Counted from the first letter of the stretch, positions 45,323 to 55,368 are shown. The stretch is DNA of 64,000 bases from Pseudomonas sp. GM79 (GCF_000282495.1 NZ_AKJE01000066.1:1-64000), one strand, 5' to 3'. Made by a program: numbers and translations. The notes: generated from the sequence alone by a model not told the origin.

Positions 45323-46633
45323 ATGCAAGTTTCTGTTGAAAATACTACTGCTCTTGAGCGCCGCATGAGCGTCACCGTGCCGGCTGAGCGTATCGAGAGC
45401 CAGGTCAACAAGCGTCTGCAGCAGACCGCCCAAAAGGCCAAGATCGCTGGCTTCCGTCCAGGCAAAGTGCCAATGAGCGAAATCAAGCGCCGTTTCGGTG
45501 CTGACGCTCGCCAGGAAGCTGTAGGCGACGTAATCCAGTCTTCTTTCTACGAAGCTGTGGTTGAGCAGAAGCTGAACCCGGCTGGTCAGCCTTCGATCGA
45601 GCCTAAATCCCTGGAAGCAGGCAAGGACCTGGAATACGTAGCCGTATTCGAAGTGTTCCCGGAGTTCACCGTTGCCGGTTTCGAAGGTATCGCTGTCGAG
45701 CGCCTGAGCGCTGACGTGGCTGATGCCGATCTGGACAAGATGCTGGAAATCCTGCGCAAGCAGAACACTCGTTTCGAAGTCGCCGATCGCGCTGCTCAGA
45801 ACGAAGATCAACTGAACATCGATTTCGTCGGCAAGGTCGACGGTGAAGTGTTCGCTGGCGGTTCCGCCAAAGGCACCCAGCTGGTACTGGGTTCCGGTCG
45901 CATGATCCCTGGCTTCGAAGACGGTCTGGTCGGCGCTAAAGCCGGCGAAGAGCGCGTTCTGAACCTGACCTTCCCTGAGGACTATCAGAACCTCGACCTG
46001 GCAGGCAAAGCCGCTGAGTTCACCGTGACCGTGAACACCGTTTCCGAGCCTAAACTGCCAGAACTGACCGAAGAATTCTTCGCTCAATTCGGCATCAAGG
46101 AAACCGGTCTGGAAGGCTTCCGCACCGAAGTTCGCAAGAACATGGAGCGTGAACTGCGTCAGGCGATCAAATCCAAGGTCAAGAATCAGGTTATGGACGG
46201 TCTGCTGGCCACCAACCCGATCGAAGTACCAAAGGCTCTGCTGTCCAACGAAGTTGACCGTCTGCGCGTGCAGGCTGTTCAGCAGTTTGGTGGCAACATC
46301 AAGCCTGACCAGCTGCCGGCCGAGCTGTTCGAAGAGCAAGCCAAGCGCCGCGTTGTGCTGGGTCTGATCGTGGCTGAAGTGGTCAAGCAATTCGACCTCA
46401 AGCCTGACGAAGCCCGCGTTCGCGAGATGATTCAGGAGATGGCTTCGGCTTACCAGGAGCCTGAGCAGGTTGTGTCCTGGTACTACAAGAACGACCAGCA
46501 ACTGAACGAAGTTCGTTCGGTTGTGCTGGAAGAACAAGTTGTGGATACTGTTCTGCAGAAAGCTAGCGTGACCGACAAATCGGTCTCTTACGAAGAAGCT
46601 GTCAAGCCGGTAGAAGCTCCACAAGCCGACTGA
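45323..46633 (+). CDS. tig: Trigger factor, ribosome-associated chaperone
   Basis: A ribosome-bound peptidyl-prolyl isomerase and chaperone for nascent chains. The 436 residues show the ribosome-binding signature [17 protein letters not shown] (around residue 45-60), then the FKBP-like domain ([20 protein letters not shown]), and the helical C-terminal chaperone cradle. The ATG at 45323 has GAGGAATATCC. It leads the tig-clpP-clpX-lon-hupB-ppiD order known from PAO1. A hairpin without a T-tract separates it from clpP. Confidence 0.97.
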   Translation: MQVSVENTTALERRMSVTVPAERIESQVNKRLQQTAQKAKIAGFRPGKVPMSEIKRRFGADARQEAVGDVIQSSFYEAVVEQKLNPAGQPSIEPKSLEAGKDLEYVAVFEVFPEFTVAGFEGIAVERLSADVADADLDKMLEILRKQNTRFEVADRAAQNEDQLNIDFVGKVDGEVFAGGSAKGTQLVLGSGRMIPGFEDGLVGAKAGEERVLNLTFPEDYQNLDLAGKAAEFTVTVNTVSEPKLPELTEEFFAQFGIKETGLEGFRTEVRKNMERELRQAIKSKVKNQVMDGLLATNPIEVPKALLSNEVDRLRVQAVQQFGGNIKPDQLPAELFEEQAKRRVVLGLIVAEVVKQFDLKPDEARVREMIQEMASAYQEPEQVVSWYYKNDQQLNEVRSVVLEEQVVDTVLQKASVTDKSVSYEEAVKPVEAPQAD

Positions 46634-46659
46634 TCGTTTTTGCGGTAAGAAGCACACAC

Positions 46660-46687
46660 CATAAGCCAGCCTTCGTGCTGGCTTATG
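46660..46687 (+). other. Hairpin between tig and clpP
   Basis: CATAAGCCAGC and its complement GCTGGCTTATG form an 11-bp stem with a 6-nt loop and no T-run. It may protect or process the tig mRNA rather than terminate it. Confidence 0.5.
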
Positions 46688-46726
46688 CGTATTCAAGACA
46701 TAACTATTTGGGAGTGACTGCAGAGC

Positions 46727-47362
46727 ATGTTCCGTAATTCCTATATTCAGCAGAACTCTGATATCCAGGCCGCAGGCGGCCTGGTCCCGATGGTTGTCGA
46801 GCAGTCTGCTCGTGGCGAGCGCGCCTATGACATCTACTCGCGCCTTCTCAAGGAGCGAGTGATTTTTCTGGTTGGTCCGGTAGAGGACTACATGGCCAAC
46901 CTGATCTGTGCGCAACTGCTGTTCCTTGAAGCGGAAAACCCGGACAAGGACATCCATCTCTATATCAACTCCCCGGGCGGTTCGGTCACGGCGGGCATGT
47001 CGATCTATGACACCATGCAGTTCATCAAGCCAAACGTGTCGACCACTTGTATCGGTCAAGCGTGCAGCATGGGCGCGTTTCTTCTGACGGCCGGTGCCCA
47101 AGGCAAGCGTTACTGCCTGCCGAACTCGCGTGTGATGATTCACCAGCCACTGGGCGGTTTCCAGGGCCAGGCTTCGGATATCGAAATCCATGCCAAGGAA
47201 ATCCTCTTCATTCGTGAGCGTCTCAACACGCTGATGGCCAAGCATAGCGGGCGCACTCTTGAAGAAATCGAGCGCGATACCAACCGCGATAATTTCATGA
47301 GCGCTGAAGCCGCGCGTGAATACGGGTTGATCGATGAAGTGATCAACCAGCGCCCCGCTTAA
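46727..47362 (+). CDS. clpP: ATP-dependent Clp protease proteolytic subunit
   Basis: The serine peptidase chamber of ClpXP/ClpAP. The 211 residues hold the catalytic triad S114 ([11 protein letters not shown]), H139 (MIHQPLGG) and D188 ([10 protein letters not shown]), and the [10 protein letters not shown] oxyanion-strand motif. A short N-terminal propeptide ([18 protein letters not shown]) is expected to be cleaved before the LVPMVVEQS start. clpX follows 113 nt downstream in the same direction. Confidence 0.97.
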   Translation: MFRNSYIQQNSDIQAAGGLVPMVVEQSARGERAYDIYSRLLKERVIFLVGPVEDYMANLICAQLLFLEAENPDKDIHLYINSPGGSVTAGMSIYDTMQFIKPNVSTTCIGQACSMGAFLLTAGAQGKRYCLPNSRVMIHQPLGGFQGQASDIEIHAKEILFIRERLNTLMAKHSGRTLEEIERDTNRDNFMSAEAAREYGLIDEVINQRPA

Positions 47363-47407
47363 TAATAAGCAGCTCAAAATAGGGTTGGTCAGCTGGTCTG
47401 ATCACCG

Positions 47408-47427
47408 GCGGGCTTGAAAAAGCCCGC
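47408..47427 (+). other. Hairpin in the clpX leader
   Basis: GCGGGCTT-GAAA-AAGCCCGC forms a tight 8-bp GNRA-loop hairpin 48 nt before the clpX ATG, without a T-run. It could affect clpX mRNA stability or relative ClpP/ClpX levels. Confidence 0.45.
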
Positions 47428-47475
47428 AATAGCCTTCATCTTGTGTTGCAAGCCTATCGGATTTGGATCGAACGA

Positions 47476-48759
47476 ATGACTGACACCCGCAACGGCGAGG
47501 ACAACGGCAAGCTGCTCTATTGCTCCTTCTGTGGCAAAAGCCAGCATGAAGTACGCAAATTGATTGCCGGCCCCTCGGTCTTTATCTGCGACGAGTGCGT
47601 CGACCTGTGCAATGACATCATCCGTGAGGAGGTGCAGGAAGCCCAGGCCGAAAGCAGCGCGCATAAATTGCCTTCGCCTAAAGAAATCAGCGGCATCCTT
47701 GATCAGTACGTGATTGGTCAGGAACGTGCGAAAAAGGTTCTGGCCGTAGCGGTGTACAACCACTACAAGCGTTTGAACCAGCGTGACAAAAAGAATGACG
47801 ACGTCGAACTCGGCAAAAGCAACATCTTGCTGATCGGCCCGACAGGCTCGGGTAAAACCCTGCTTGCCGAAACACTGGCCCGCTTGCTGAACGTTCCGTT
47901 CACCATCGCCGACGCAACCACCCTCACCGAGGCGGGTTATGTAGGTGAAGATGTCGAGAACATCATTCAGAAGCTGCTGCAGAAGTGCGATTACGATGTA
48001 GAAAAAGCCCAGATGGGTATCGTCTACATCGATGAGATCGACAAGATCTCGCGCAAGTCTGACAACCCGTCGATCACCCGGGACGTTTCCGGTGAAGGCG
48101 TGCAGCAGGCCCTGCTCAAGTTGATCGAAGGTACGGTCGCTTCCGTTCCGCCTCAAGGTGGTCGCAAGCATCCGCAGCAGGAATTCCTTCAGGTCGACAC
48201 CCGTAACATCCTGTTCATCTGCGGTGGTGCGTTCTCCGGTCTGGAAAAGGTTATTCAAAACCGTTCCACCAAGGGCGGCATTGGTTTCAACGCGGAAGTG
48301 CGCAGCAAGGAAGAAGGCAAGAAAGTCGGTGAATCCCTGCGTGAAGTCGAGCCTGACGATCTGGTCAAGTTCGGTCTGATCCCGGAATTCGTCGGTCGTC
48401 TGCCGGTACTTGCCACGCTGGACGAGCTTGATGAGGCTGCGTTGATGCAGATTCTCACCGAGCCGAAAAATGCTCTGACCAAGCAGTATGCCAAGCTGTT
48501 CGAGATGGAAGGCGTGGACCTGGAATTCCGGGCTGACGCGCTGAAATCGGTCGCCAAACGTGCCCTGGAACGCAAAACCGGTGCCCGTGGACTGCGCTCG
48601 ATTCTCGAAGGTGTATTGCTCGACACTATGTATGAAATCCCCTCGCAGTCCGAGGTGAGTAAAGTAGTGATCGATGAAAGCGTTATAGAAGGTAAGTCCA
48701 AGCCACTGTATATCTACGAAAACAGTGAGCCGGCTGCCAAGGCAGCGCCAGACGCCTAA
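47476..48759 (+). CDS. clpX: ATP-dependent Clp protease ATP-binding subunit ClpX
   Basis: The AAA+ unfoldase partner of ClpP. The 427 residues start with the Cys4 zinc domain ([14 protein letters not shown] and CDECVDLC), then Walker A GPTGSGKT (121-128), Walker [11 protein letters not shown], the IGF-type ClpP-contact region near [11 protein letters not shown], and the sensor-2 stretch [12 protein letters not shown]. The ATG at 47476 starts [12 protein letters not shown] as in other pseudomonads; upstream in-frame start 47443 lacks a ribosome site. A terminator follows at 48782. Confidence 0.97.
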   Translation: MTDTRNGEDNGKLLYCSFCGKSQHEVRKLIAGPSVFICDECVDLCNDIIREEVQEAQAESSAHKLPSPKEISGILDQYVIGQERAKKVLAVAVYNHYKRLNQRDKKNDDVELGKSNILLIGPTGSGKTLLAETLARLLNVPFTIADATTLTEAGYVGEDVENIIQKLLQKCDYDVEKAQMGIVYIDEIDKISRKSDNPSITRDVSGEGVQQALLKLIEGTVASVPPQGGRKHPQQEFLQVDTRNILFICGGAFSGLEKVIQNRSTKGGIGFNAEVRSKEEGKKVGESLREVEPDDLVKFGLIPEFVGRLPVLATLDELDEAALMQILTEPKNALTKQYAKLFEMEGVDLEFRADALKSVAKRALERKTGARGLRSILEGVLLDTMYEIPSQSEVSKVVIDESVIEGKSKPLYIYENSEPAAKAAPDA

Positions 48760-48781
48760 GCGTCACACTGCTGAAATAAAG

Positions 48782-48803
48782 AAGGGGCCTTCGGGCCCCT
48801 TTG
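48782..48803 (+). terminator. Terminator of clpX
   Basis: AAGGGGCC-TTCG-GGCCCCTT with a stable UUCG-type tetraloop and a short T-run lies 22 nt after the stop. Confidence 0.85.
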
Positions 48804-48806
48804 CTA

Positions 48807-48852
48807 TTGTGGGAGCTGGCTTGTCGGATCGCCGCACCGCTGCGAAGGCAGC
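48807..48852. repeat. Hybrid REP-like element
   Basis: TTGTGGGAGCTGGCTTGTCG continues into GATCGCCGCACCGCTGCGAAGGCAGC, a second repeat motif common near P. fluorescens REPs. No inverted partner is found nearby. Confidence 0.6.
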
Positions 48853-48935
48853 ATGACATCCGACCTTTTTGGATGTATCCGGACCCATGCAGGCGCTACC
48901 GTAAGCGGCGATCTTTAAAGTGGTTTTTTTATCCG

Positions 48936-48964
48936 CTTGTTTTTTTTGAAAACAGCCCCCATCT
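48936..48964 (+). promoter_or_regulatory. Putative heat-shock (sigma32) promoter of lon
   Basis: CTTGTTT (48936-48942), a 14-nt spacer and CCCCATCT (48957-48964) fit the sigma32 consensus CTTGAAA-N13-15-CCCCATNT, most strongly at the -10. It lies about 60 nt before the lon ATG. Confidence 0.65.
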
Positions 48965-49022
48965 TGGTTTCAAGCTTACTTCCATCTGTTTACGGCCTTA
49001 TGGCCGCCGTAGAGGCGAAATC

Positions 49023-51419
49023 ATGAAGACAACCATCGAATTGCCTCTCCTGCCATTGCGTGATGTCGTGGTTTATCCGCACATGGTTATCCCGCTGTTC
49101 GTGGGGCGCGAGAAATCCATCGAAGCCCTCGAGGCAGCGATGACGGGCGACAAGCAGATCCTTCTGCTGGCTCAGCGAAATCCTGCTGACGACGATCCCG
49201 GTGAAGAAGCACTTTATCGCGTAGGCACCATCGCTACCGTTCTGCAGCTGCTCAAGCTGCCTGACGGCACGGTCAAGGTTCTTGTCGAAGGCGAGCAGCG
49301 GGGCGCCGTGGAGCGCTTCAGCGAAGTCGACGGCCACTGCCGTGCCGAAGTTTCGCTGATCGACGAAGTCGACGCGCCTGAGCGCGAGTCGGAAGTGTTT
49401 GTTCGCAGCCTGCTGGCTCAATTCGAACAATATGTGCAGCTGGGCAAGAAAGTCCCCGCTGAAGTCCTGTCGTCGCTTAACAGCATCGACGAGCCAGGCC
49501 GCTTGGTCGATACCATGGCCGCGCACATGGCCCTGAAAATCGAGCAGAAGCAGGAAATCCTCGAAATCATCGATTTGTCGGCCCGGGTCGAGCACGTTCT
49601 GGCGTTGCTGGATGCCGAGATCGATCTGCTGCAAGTCGAAAAACGCATTCGCGGCCGCGTTAAAAAGCAAATGGAGCGCAGCCAGCGCGAGTACTACCTG
49701 AATGAGCAGATGAAGGCCATTCAGAAAGAACTGGGCGACAGCGACGAAGGCCACAACGAAATCGAAGAGCTGAAGAAGCGTATCGACGCCGCCGGTCTGC
49801 CGAAAGACGCGTTGGCCAAGGCTCAGGCCGAACTGAACAAGCTCAAGCAAATGTCGCCAATGTCCGCGGAAGCGACGGTGGTGCGTTCGTATATCGACTG
49901 GCTGGTTCAAGTGCCGTGGAAGGCCCAGAGCAAGGTGCGTCTGGACCTCGCTCGTGCCGAAGATATTCTCGACGCCGACCACTATGGTCTGGAAGAAGTC
50001 AAAGAGCGGATCCTCGAATACCTCGCCGTGCAGAAGCGCGTGAAGAAGATTCGTGGTCCGGTGCTGTGCCTGGTCGGTCCTCCCGGGGTGGGTAAAACCT
50101 CTCTGGCGGAGTCGATCGCTCACGCCACCAACCGCAAATTCGTGCGCATGGCCCTCGGTGGTGTGCGCGATGAGGCGGAAATTCGTGGTCATCGCCGGAC
50201 TTATATCGGTTCGATGCCAGGAAGATTGATTCAAAAAATGACAAAGGTGGGCGTCCGCAACCCGCTGTTCCTGCTCGATGAAATCGACAAAATGGGCAGC
50301 GACATGCGTGGCGATCCGGCGTCGGCGTTGCTGGAAGTGCTCGATCCCGAGCAGAACCACAACTTCAACGATCACTATCTGGAAGTCGATTACGACCTGT
50401 CCGATGTGATGTTCCTTTGCACCTCCAACTCCATGAACATTCCGCCGGCGCTGCTGGACCGGATGGAAGTGATTCGTCTGCCGGGTTACACCGAAGACGA
50501 GAAGATCAACATCGCTGTCAAATATCTTTCGCCGAAGCAGATTACGGCCAACGGACTGAAGAAAGGCGAGCTGGAATTCGACGCCGAAGCGATTCGCGAC
50601 ATCATCCGCTACTACACCCGCGAAGCCGGTGTACGTGGGCTGGAGCGCCAGATTGCCAAGGTTTGCCGCAAGGCGGTCAAAGAGCATGCGATGGAAAAAC
50701 GCTTCTCGGTGAAGGTCACTGCCGACATGCTCGAGCACTTCCTGGGCGTGCGTAAATTCCGCTACGGTCTGGCTGAGTCGCAGGATCAGATCGGTCAGGT
50801 CACAGGCTTGGCGTGGACTCAGGTGGGTGGCGAATTGCTGACCATCGAAGCCGCGGTCGTCCCGGGTAAAGGCCAGTTGATCAAAACCGGTTCTCTGGGT
50901 GACGTGATGGTCGAATCGATCACCGCAGCCCTGACCGTTGTCCGCAGCCGTGCGAAGAGCCTGGGGATTCCTCTGGACTTCCACGAGAAGCGCGACACCC
51001 ACATCCATATGCCGGAAGGGGCAACGCCGAAAGATGGCCCTAGCGCCGGTGTAGGCATGTGCACGGCCCTGGTGTCAGCATTGACTGGCATTCCTGTACG
51101 CGCAGATGTTGCCATGACCGGCGAAATCACCTTGCGTGGTCAGGTGTTGGCGATTGGTGGTTTGAAAGAAAAACTGCTGGCTGCTCACCGTGGTGGAATC
51201 AAGACGGTGATCATTCCTGAAGAGAACGTACGCGATCTGAAGGAAATTCCTGACAATATCAAGCAAGATCTACAGATTAAACCAGTTAAATGGATTGACG
51301 AGGTCCTGCAAATTGCGCTGCAATACGCGCCGGAGCCCTTGCCGGATGTGGTTCCGGAGATCGTTGCAAAGGATGAAAAACGCGAGACTGACTCTAAGGA
51401 AAGAATTAGCACGCATTAG
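49023..51419 (+). CDS. lon: ATP-dependent protease La (Lon)
   Basis: A cytosolic AAA+ serine protease that degrades misfolded and regulatory proteins. The 798 residues show the substrate-binding N-domain (LPLLPLRDVVVYPHMVIPLF), Walker A GPPGVGKTS near residue 352, Walker B FLLDEIDKMGSD, and the Lon protease Ser-Lys dyad, with Ser near 674 (PKDGPSAGVGM) and Lys about 43 residues later (GLKEKLLAAHRGG). The ATG at 49023 follows GTAGAGGCGAAATC; an in-frame longer start at 48801 lies upstream of the promoter. The heat-shock promoter at 48936 would raise Lon under stress. hupB follows after 149 nt with its own promoter. Confidence 0.97.
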   Translation: MKTTIELPLLPLRDVVVYPHMVIPLFVGREKSIEALEAAMTGDKQILLLAQRNPADDDPGEEALYRVGTIATVLQLLKLPDGTVKVLVEGEQRGAVERFSEVDGHCRAEVSLIDEVDAPERESEVFVRSLLAQFEQYVQLGKKVPAEVLSSLNSIDEPGRLVDTMAAHMALKIEQKQEILEIIDLSARVEHVLALLDAEIDLLQVEKRIRGRVKKQMERSQREYYLNEQMKAIQKELGDSDEGHNEIEELKKRIDAAGLPKDALAKAQAELNKLKQMSPMSAEATVVRSYIDWLVQVPWKAQSKVRLDLARAEDILDADHYGLEEVKERILEYLAVQKRVKKIRGPVLCLVGPPGVGKTSLAESIAHATNRKFVRMALGGVRDEAEIRGHRRTYIGSMPGRLIQKMTKVGVRNPLFLLDEIDKMGSDMRGDPASALLEVLDPEQNHNFNDHYLEVDYDLSDVMFLCTSNSMNIPPALLDRMEVIRLPGYTEDEKINIAVKYLSPKQITANGLKKGELEFDAEAIRDIIRYYTREAGVRGLERQIAKVCRKAVKEHAMEKRFSVKVTADMLEHFLGVRKFRYGLAESQDQIGQVTGLAWTQVGGELLTIEAAVVPGKGQLIKTGSLGDVMVESITAALTVVRSRAKSLGIPLDFHEKRDTHIHMPEGATPKDGPSAGVGMCTALVSALTGIPVRADVAMTGEITLRGQVLAIGGLKEKLLAAHRGGIKTVIIPEENVRDLKEIPDNIKQDLQIKPVKWIDEVLQIALQYAPEPLPDVVPEIVAKDEKRETDSKERISTH

Positions 51420-51442
51420 TACGCATTTGCCTGGGGGGCTTG

Positions 51443-51472
51443 TTGACAGTTTTTTAGAGCCCTTGTTATAAA
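51443..51472 (+). promoter_or_regulatory. Promoter of hupB
   Basis: TTGACA (51443-51448), 18-nt spacer, TATAAA (51467-51472). A near-consensus sigma70 promoter about 97 nt before the ATG. Confidence 0.7.
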
Positions 51473-51568
51473 GCGGCTCTTAAGTGTCTGTAGGCCATTC
51501 AGCACTCGTTTTTTTGCTTTTACCAAAAAACTTAGAATCAAACTCAAATAGATATAAGGGGACTTAGA

Positions 51569-51841
51569 GTGAACAAGTCGGAACTGATTGATGCTATCGC
51601 TGCATCCGCTGATATCCCGAAAGCTGCTGCTGGCCGTGCGCTGGACGCTGTAATCGAATCCGTCACTGGCGCTCTCAAGGCTGGTGACTCTGTTGTTCTG
51701 GTTGGTTTCGGTACCTTCTCCGTAACCGATCGTCCAGCTCGCATCGGTCGTAACCCACAGACCGGTAAGACGCTGGAAATCGCCGCTGCCAAAAAGCCAG
51801 GTTTCAAAGCCGGTAAAGCACTGAAAGAAGCTGTCAACTAA
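51569..51841 (+). CDS. hupB: HU family DNA-binding protein, beta subunit
   Basis: A nucleoid-associated protein that bends and compacts DNA. The 90 residues are the full HU length, with [20 protein letters not shown] at the N-terminus and the HU signature [21 protein letters not shown] forming the DNA-embracing arms (partly quoted; about residues 46-66). The start is GTG at 51569 following AAGGGGACTTAGA, as often seen for hupB. Its own strong promoter is at 51443. A tRNA-Asp follows on the same strand. Confidence 0.96.
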   Translation: MNKSELIDAIAASADIPKAAAGRALDAVIESVTGALKAGDSVVLVGFGTFSVTDRPARIGRNPQTGKTLEIAAAKKPGFKAGKALKEAVN

Positions 51842-51894
51842 GTTCGATTCAGGTTTTTGCCTATCCGGGTCGGGGTCATTCCTGACTTGGCAGC

Positions 51895-51971
51895 GGAGCG
51901 GTAGTTCAGTCGGTTAGAATACCGGCCTGTCACGCCGGGGGTCGCGGGTTCGAGTCCCGTCCGCTCCGCCA
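51895..51971 (+). tRNA. tRNA-Asp (anticodon GTC)
   Basis: A 77-nt cloverleaf: acceptor GGAGCGG/CCGCTCC, anticodon loop CTGTCAC, T-loop TTCGAGT, encoded CCA. It sits between hupB and ppiD as in PAO1. Confidence 0.96.
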
Positions 51972-51979
51972 GTTACGAG

Positions 51980-52007
51980 AAGGCGCATCCTCGGATGCGC
52001 CTTTCTT
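51980..52007 (+). terminator. Terminator after tRNA-Asp
   Basis: AAGGCGCATC and GATGCGCCTT pair around CTCG, followed by TCTT. It ends the tRNA transcript before ppiD. Confidence 0.75.
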
Positions 52008-52073
52008 CTATCCGGATTCTACCCACGCTCCACGGTTGCCTAATTTTGAAGTTCAACCGTTTCTGGGGGACGC

Positions 52074-53945
52074 ATGCTGCAGAATATCAGGGACAATTCA
52101 CAAGGCTGGATTGCCAAGACCATTATCGGGATCATCGTTGTACTGATGGCTTTCACCGGTATCGAGGCCATTTTCCAGGCGACGACCAACAGCCAGGATG
52201 CGGCCAAGGTCAATGGTGAAGAAATCAGTCAAAACGAGCTGAACCAGGCGGTTGATATGCAACGCCGTCAGCTCATGCAACAGCTTGGCAAGGATTTCGA
52301 TGCTTCCTTGCTCGACGAAAAAATGCTGCGCGAATCGGCCCTCAAAGGCCTGATCGATCGCAAACTGCTGCTGCAAGGCGCAGAAAAATCGAAATTCGCT
52401 TTCTCCGAAGCGGCTTTGGATCAGGTGATCCTGCAAACGCCTGAATTCCAGGTGGAAGGCAAATTCAACCCCGATCGCTTCGATCAGGTGATCCGTCAAC
52501 TGGGCTATAGCCGTCTGCAATTTCGCCAGATGCTGGCTCAGGAAATGCTGATCGGTCAGCTACGTGCTGGCTTGGCTGGTAGCGGCTTTGTCACCGATGC
52601 ACAGGTTCTGGCCTTCGCCCGTCTGGAAAAACAGACCCGCGATTTCGCCACCTTGAACGTCAAGGCAGATCCAGCGGCGGTGAAACTGACTGACGACGAA
52701 GTCAAAGCCTACTACGACGAACACGCCAAGGAATTCATGACGCCGGATCAGGTGGTCATCGACTACCTCGAATTGAAGAAGGCGTCCTTCTTTGATCAGG
52801 TCAGCGTCAAGGACGAAGACTTGCAAGCGGCGTATCAGAAAGAAACCGCGAACCTGTCCGAGCAACGCCGGGCTGCGCATATTCTGGTCGAAGTGAACGA
52901 TAAGGTGACCGAGGCGCAAGCCAAGGCCAAAATCGAAGAAGTGCAGGCGCGTCTGGCCAAAGGCGAGAAATTCGAGGCTCTGGCCAAGGAGTTCTCCCAG
53001 GATCCAGGCTCGGCGAACAACGGCGGTGACCTCGGTTATGCAGGTCCAGGCGTCTACGATCCAGCGTTTGAAAAAGCCCTGTATTCGTTGGCCAAGGATC
53101 AGGTTTCTGAGCCGGTTCGCACTGACTTCGGTTTCCACCTGATCAAGCTGCTGGGCGTTGAAGCCCCTGAAGTGCCGACGTTTGCCAGCCTGAAAGACAA
53201 GCTGACCCGCGAGCTGAAAACCCAGCAGGTCGAGCAGCGTTTCGTCGAGGCGACCAAGCAATTGGAAGACTCGTCGTTCGAAGCCTCCGATCTGGCCCAG
53301 CCAGCACAAGACCTGAAGCTGACTGTCCAGACGTCCGCGCCATTCGGCCGGGAAGGTGGCGAAGGTATTGCGGCCAATCGTGCCGTAGTGACCGCTGCGT
53401 TCAGTCCTGAAGTGCTGGATGAGGGTGCCAACAGCACCGCCATCGAGCTGGACCCGGAAACCGTGATCGTGCTGCGCGCCAAGGAACACCGCAAGCCTGA
53501 GCAACTGCCGCTGGAAAGCGTGGCTGCCAGCATCCGTGCGCAGCTGACCAAGGAGCATGCCAGTGCTGCCGCCAAGACCAAGGCGGATCAACTGATCGTC
53601 AGCCTGCGCGATGGCAAGACTGCACTGGACCAGGCGATCGATGGCCAGAACTGGAAAGTGACTCAAGCTGCGACGCGTGCTCAGGAAGGGGTCGACCCAA
53701 CCGTGCTGCAAGCACTGTTCCGTATGCCCAAGCCGGTTGCCAAAGACAAGCCGACCTTCAGCAGCGTGACCCTGGCCGATGGTAGCCTGGTGATCGTGCG
53801 TCTGAGCGGCGTGAACGAAGCTGCGGCGCCGACCGAAGAAGAGAAGGTTCAGTACCGTCGCTTCCTCGCCTCGCGCATTGGCCAGCAAGACTTCGCGGCT
53901 TACCGCAAGCTGTTGGAGAGCGAGGCTGAGATCAAGCGTTTCTGA
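52074..53945 (+). CDS. ppiD: Periplasmic folding chaperone PpiD (parvulin-type PPIase)
   Basis: A membrane-anchored periplasmic chaperone helping proteins that leave the Sec translocon. The 623 residues begin with a short cytosolic tail and one membrane helix (IIGIIVVLMAFTGIEAIF). A SurA-like N-domain (LNQAVDMQRRQLMQQLGKDF) follows, then the parvulin domain near residues 265-355 (AAHILVE...GGDLGYAGPGVYDPAFEKAL, LGFHLIKL-like end). The prolyl isomerase residues are only partly conserved in PpiD, which fits a mainly chaperone role. The start has GGGGGACGC. The terminator is at 53975. Confidence 0.93.
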   Translation: MLQNIRDNSQGWIAKTIIGIIVVLMAFTGIEAIFQATTNSQDAAKVNGEEISQNELNQAVDMQRRQLMQQLGKDFDASLLDEKMLRESALKGLIDRKLLLQGAEKSKFAFSEAALDQVILQTPEFQVEGKFNPDRFDQVIRQLGYSRLQFRQMLAQEMLIGQLRAGLAGSGFVTDAQVLAFARLEKQTRDFATLNVKADPAAVKLTDDEVKAYYDEHAKEFMTPDQVVIDYLELKKASFFDQVSVKDEDLQAAYQKETANLSEQRRAAHILVEVNDKVTEAQAKAKIEEVQARLAKGEKFEALAKEFSQDPGSANNGGDLGYAGPGVYDPAFEKALYSLAKDQVSEPVRTDFGFHLIKLLGVEAPEVPTFASLKDKLTRELKTQQVEQRFVEATKQLEDSSFEASDLAQPAQDLKLTVQTSAPFGREGGEGIAANRAVVTAAFSPEVLDEGANSTAIELDPETVIVLRAKEHRKPEQLPLESVAASIRAQLTKEHASAAAKTKADQLIVSLRDGKTALDQAIDGQNWKVTQAATRAQEGVDPTVLQALFRMPKPVAKDKPTFSSVTLADGSLVIVRLSGVNEAAAPTEEEKVQYRRFLASRIGQQDFAAYRKLLESEAEIKRF

Positions 53946-53974
53946 TGCTTGACTGAGCTTTGCGTGACACAAGG

Positions 53975-54002
53975 ACCCCGGCCGAAAGGCTGGGGTTTTT
54001 TA
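53975..54002 (+). terminator. Terminator of ppiD
   Basis: ACCCCGGCC-GAAA-GGCTGGGGT (one G-T) followed by TTTTTTAT, 30 nt after the stop. Confidence 0.88.
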
Positions 54003-54174
54003 TGGGTGAAACAAAAATGGCATGAGCTACCCGTCGCCTGCTTATTTACCGCGCGACTTTTTCCTGTCAATGACAGTCAGTAGACTTGTAACTGTTTCAA
54101 GACACTAAACGGTGCGACGCTAAGCATCGATCTGTTGCACAATACGCCCCGAACCGTTTTCCTCAGGATGTTCA

Positions 54175-55023
54175 ATGTTTAGATCAATTCCCATGCATGT
54201 TGTCGGACTGGCCTTGGTGCTGGTCGCCGCTGCCGGTTGTTCGTCGAAGAAGGCCGCCATCTATGAGCATGAGAACTTCGACGACTCAGGAACGTTTTCG
54301 CGCAGCTACCCGGTGACCGATGCGCAGACCTGCGAAGCAGCCCGTCGGGCTTTGCTCAGCCAGGGTTACATCATCACCAGCGCCGATCCGAAGCTGGTCA
54401 GTGGTCACAAGAGCTTCCAGCAGACTGGCGAGACCCACATGGAGATCAGCTTCAACGTGGTCTGTGCCGATGACGGCAGCGAAGGGCATCACGCGACCAT
54501 GTTCGCCAATGCGCTGCAGGACCGTTATGCGCTGAAGAAGACCAATAACTCCGCCAGCCTCGGTGTTGGTGTGTTGGGCTCGGTATCGATGCCAATCGGC
54601 TCGTCCGACGACTCGATGGTCAAGGTCGCCAGTGAAACCGTGTCCTCGGCCAAGTTCTACGAGCGTTTCTTTGCCCTGGTCGAGTTGTTCCTTCCGCCGG
54701 AAGCGAAGAAGGCGGCACACATTACCGAGAAGCCGAAGACTGATCTGGGTGTGCCCGAAGCCAAGGCTGCGCCGGCTCAGTTGGCGCCGACTTCGACCCC
54801 GGCGGCAGAACCTGCGCCTGCTCCAGCGCCGGTAGCTGCACCAACCGAAACCGCTCCTGCTGCTTCAGAGCCTGTTGTGCCACCTGCCGAAACAGCGCCG
54901 ATTACCCCGGCGCAGAGCAGCGAGCCGAGTTCGTCCACCGAAACAGTATCTCCACCGGCGGATTCAAGCACCATGCCGGCACCGACCGAGCCAATTACGG
55001 CCATGCCTGTCTCCGGCCAGTAA
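54175..55023 (+). CDS. DUF2242 lipoprotein with a proline/alanine-rich tail
   Basis: A 282-residue lipoprotein. The signal ends with the lipobox AAGC (C22) followed by SSKK. The globular DUF2242 domain spans about residues 30-180 (FDDSGTFSRSYPVTDAQTCE...ALLSQGYIITSADPKLVSG), a compact beta-rich domain of unknown role. The last 90 residues are a disordered Pro/Ala/Thr/Glu tail (APTSTPAAEPAPAPAPVAA), perhaps a spacer through the peptidoglycan. It stands between ppiD (terminated) and a tiny gene. Family function is not established. Confidence 0.85.
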   Translation: MFRSIPMHVVGLALVLVAAAGCSSKKAAIYEHENFDDSGTFSRSYPVTDAQTCEAARRALLSQGYIITSADPKLVSGHKSFQQTGETHMEISFNVVCADDGSEGHHATMFANALQDRYALKKTNNSASLGVGVLGSVSMPIGSSDDSMVKVASETVSSAKFYERFFALVELFLPPEAKKAAHITEKPKTDLGVPEAKAAPAQLAPTSTPAAEPAPAPAPVAAPTETAPAASEPVVPPAETAPITPAQSSEPSSSTETVSPPADSSTMPAPTEPITAMPVSGQ

Positions 55024-55281
55024 TTGGCCAATGTCATGGGATCGGGTCAGACGACTCCGATCCCGTAACACCTTCCAAGATTGATCCACATCAAATCGAG
55101 CTGTATTCCTACAGCTCGTATCGAAAAAAACCTGTGATAAATTCCTGACCACCTGCTACGTTTTATTCAGTAGCGATGGAGTGTAATGCCCGCGTCATTT
55201 TTCTTTCATGCGGGCACTTTATGCTCAGGGTGCTGGTCATTTATTCAGACGATTTTTTCAACAAGCGATGGGGGTTTAATA

Positions 55282-55368
55282 ATGGACGATTATCAAGAAG
55301 AACTGCTCGAGTATCAGGCGTTTGAACTGGACCCGCTGGAACCGGCCGAAGACGCTACCGAGCTTTAG
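55282..55368 (+). CDS. 28-residue acidic peptide
   Basis: An ATG at 55282 preceded by GATGGGGGTTTAATA opens a 28-codon frame, very acidic (DDYQEELLEYQAFELDPLE, then AEDATEL). Eleven of 28 residues are Asp or Glu, and it is predicted to form one amphipathic helix. It fills an otherwise empty stretch between a DUF2242 lipoprotein gene and an AraC regulator. I think short peptides of this sequence recur in Pseudomonas but cannot confirm it. Role unknown. Confidence 0.5.
   Translation: MDDYQEELLEYQAFELDPLEPAEDATEL

Noticed and set aside
45296-47377. 693-codon minus-strand frame antisense to tig and clpP
   Set aside because: A shadow frame caused by GC-biased third positions; the plus-strand genes are certain.
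48990-51008. 672-codon frame antisense to lon
   Set aside because: Same codon-bias artefact; no domain and fully inside lon.
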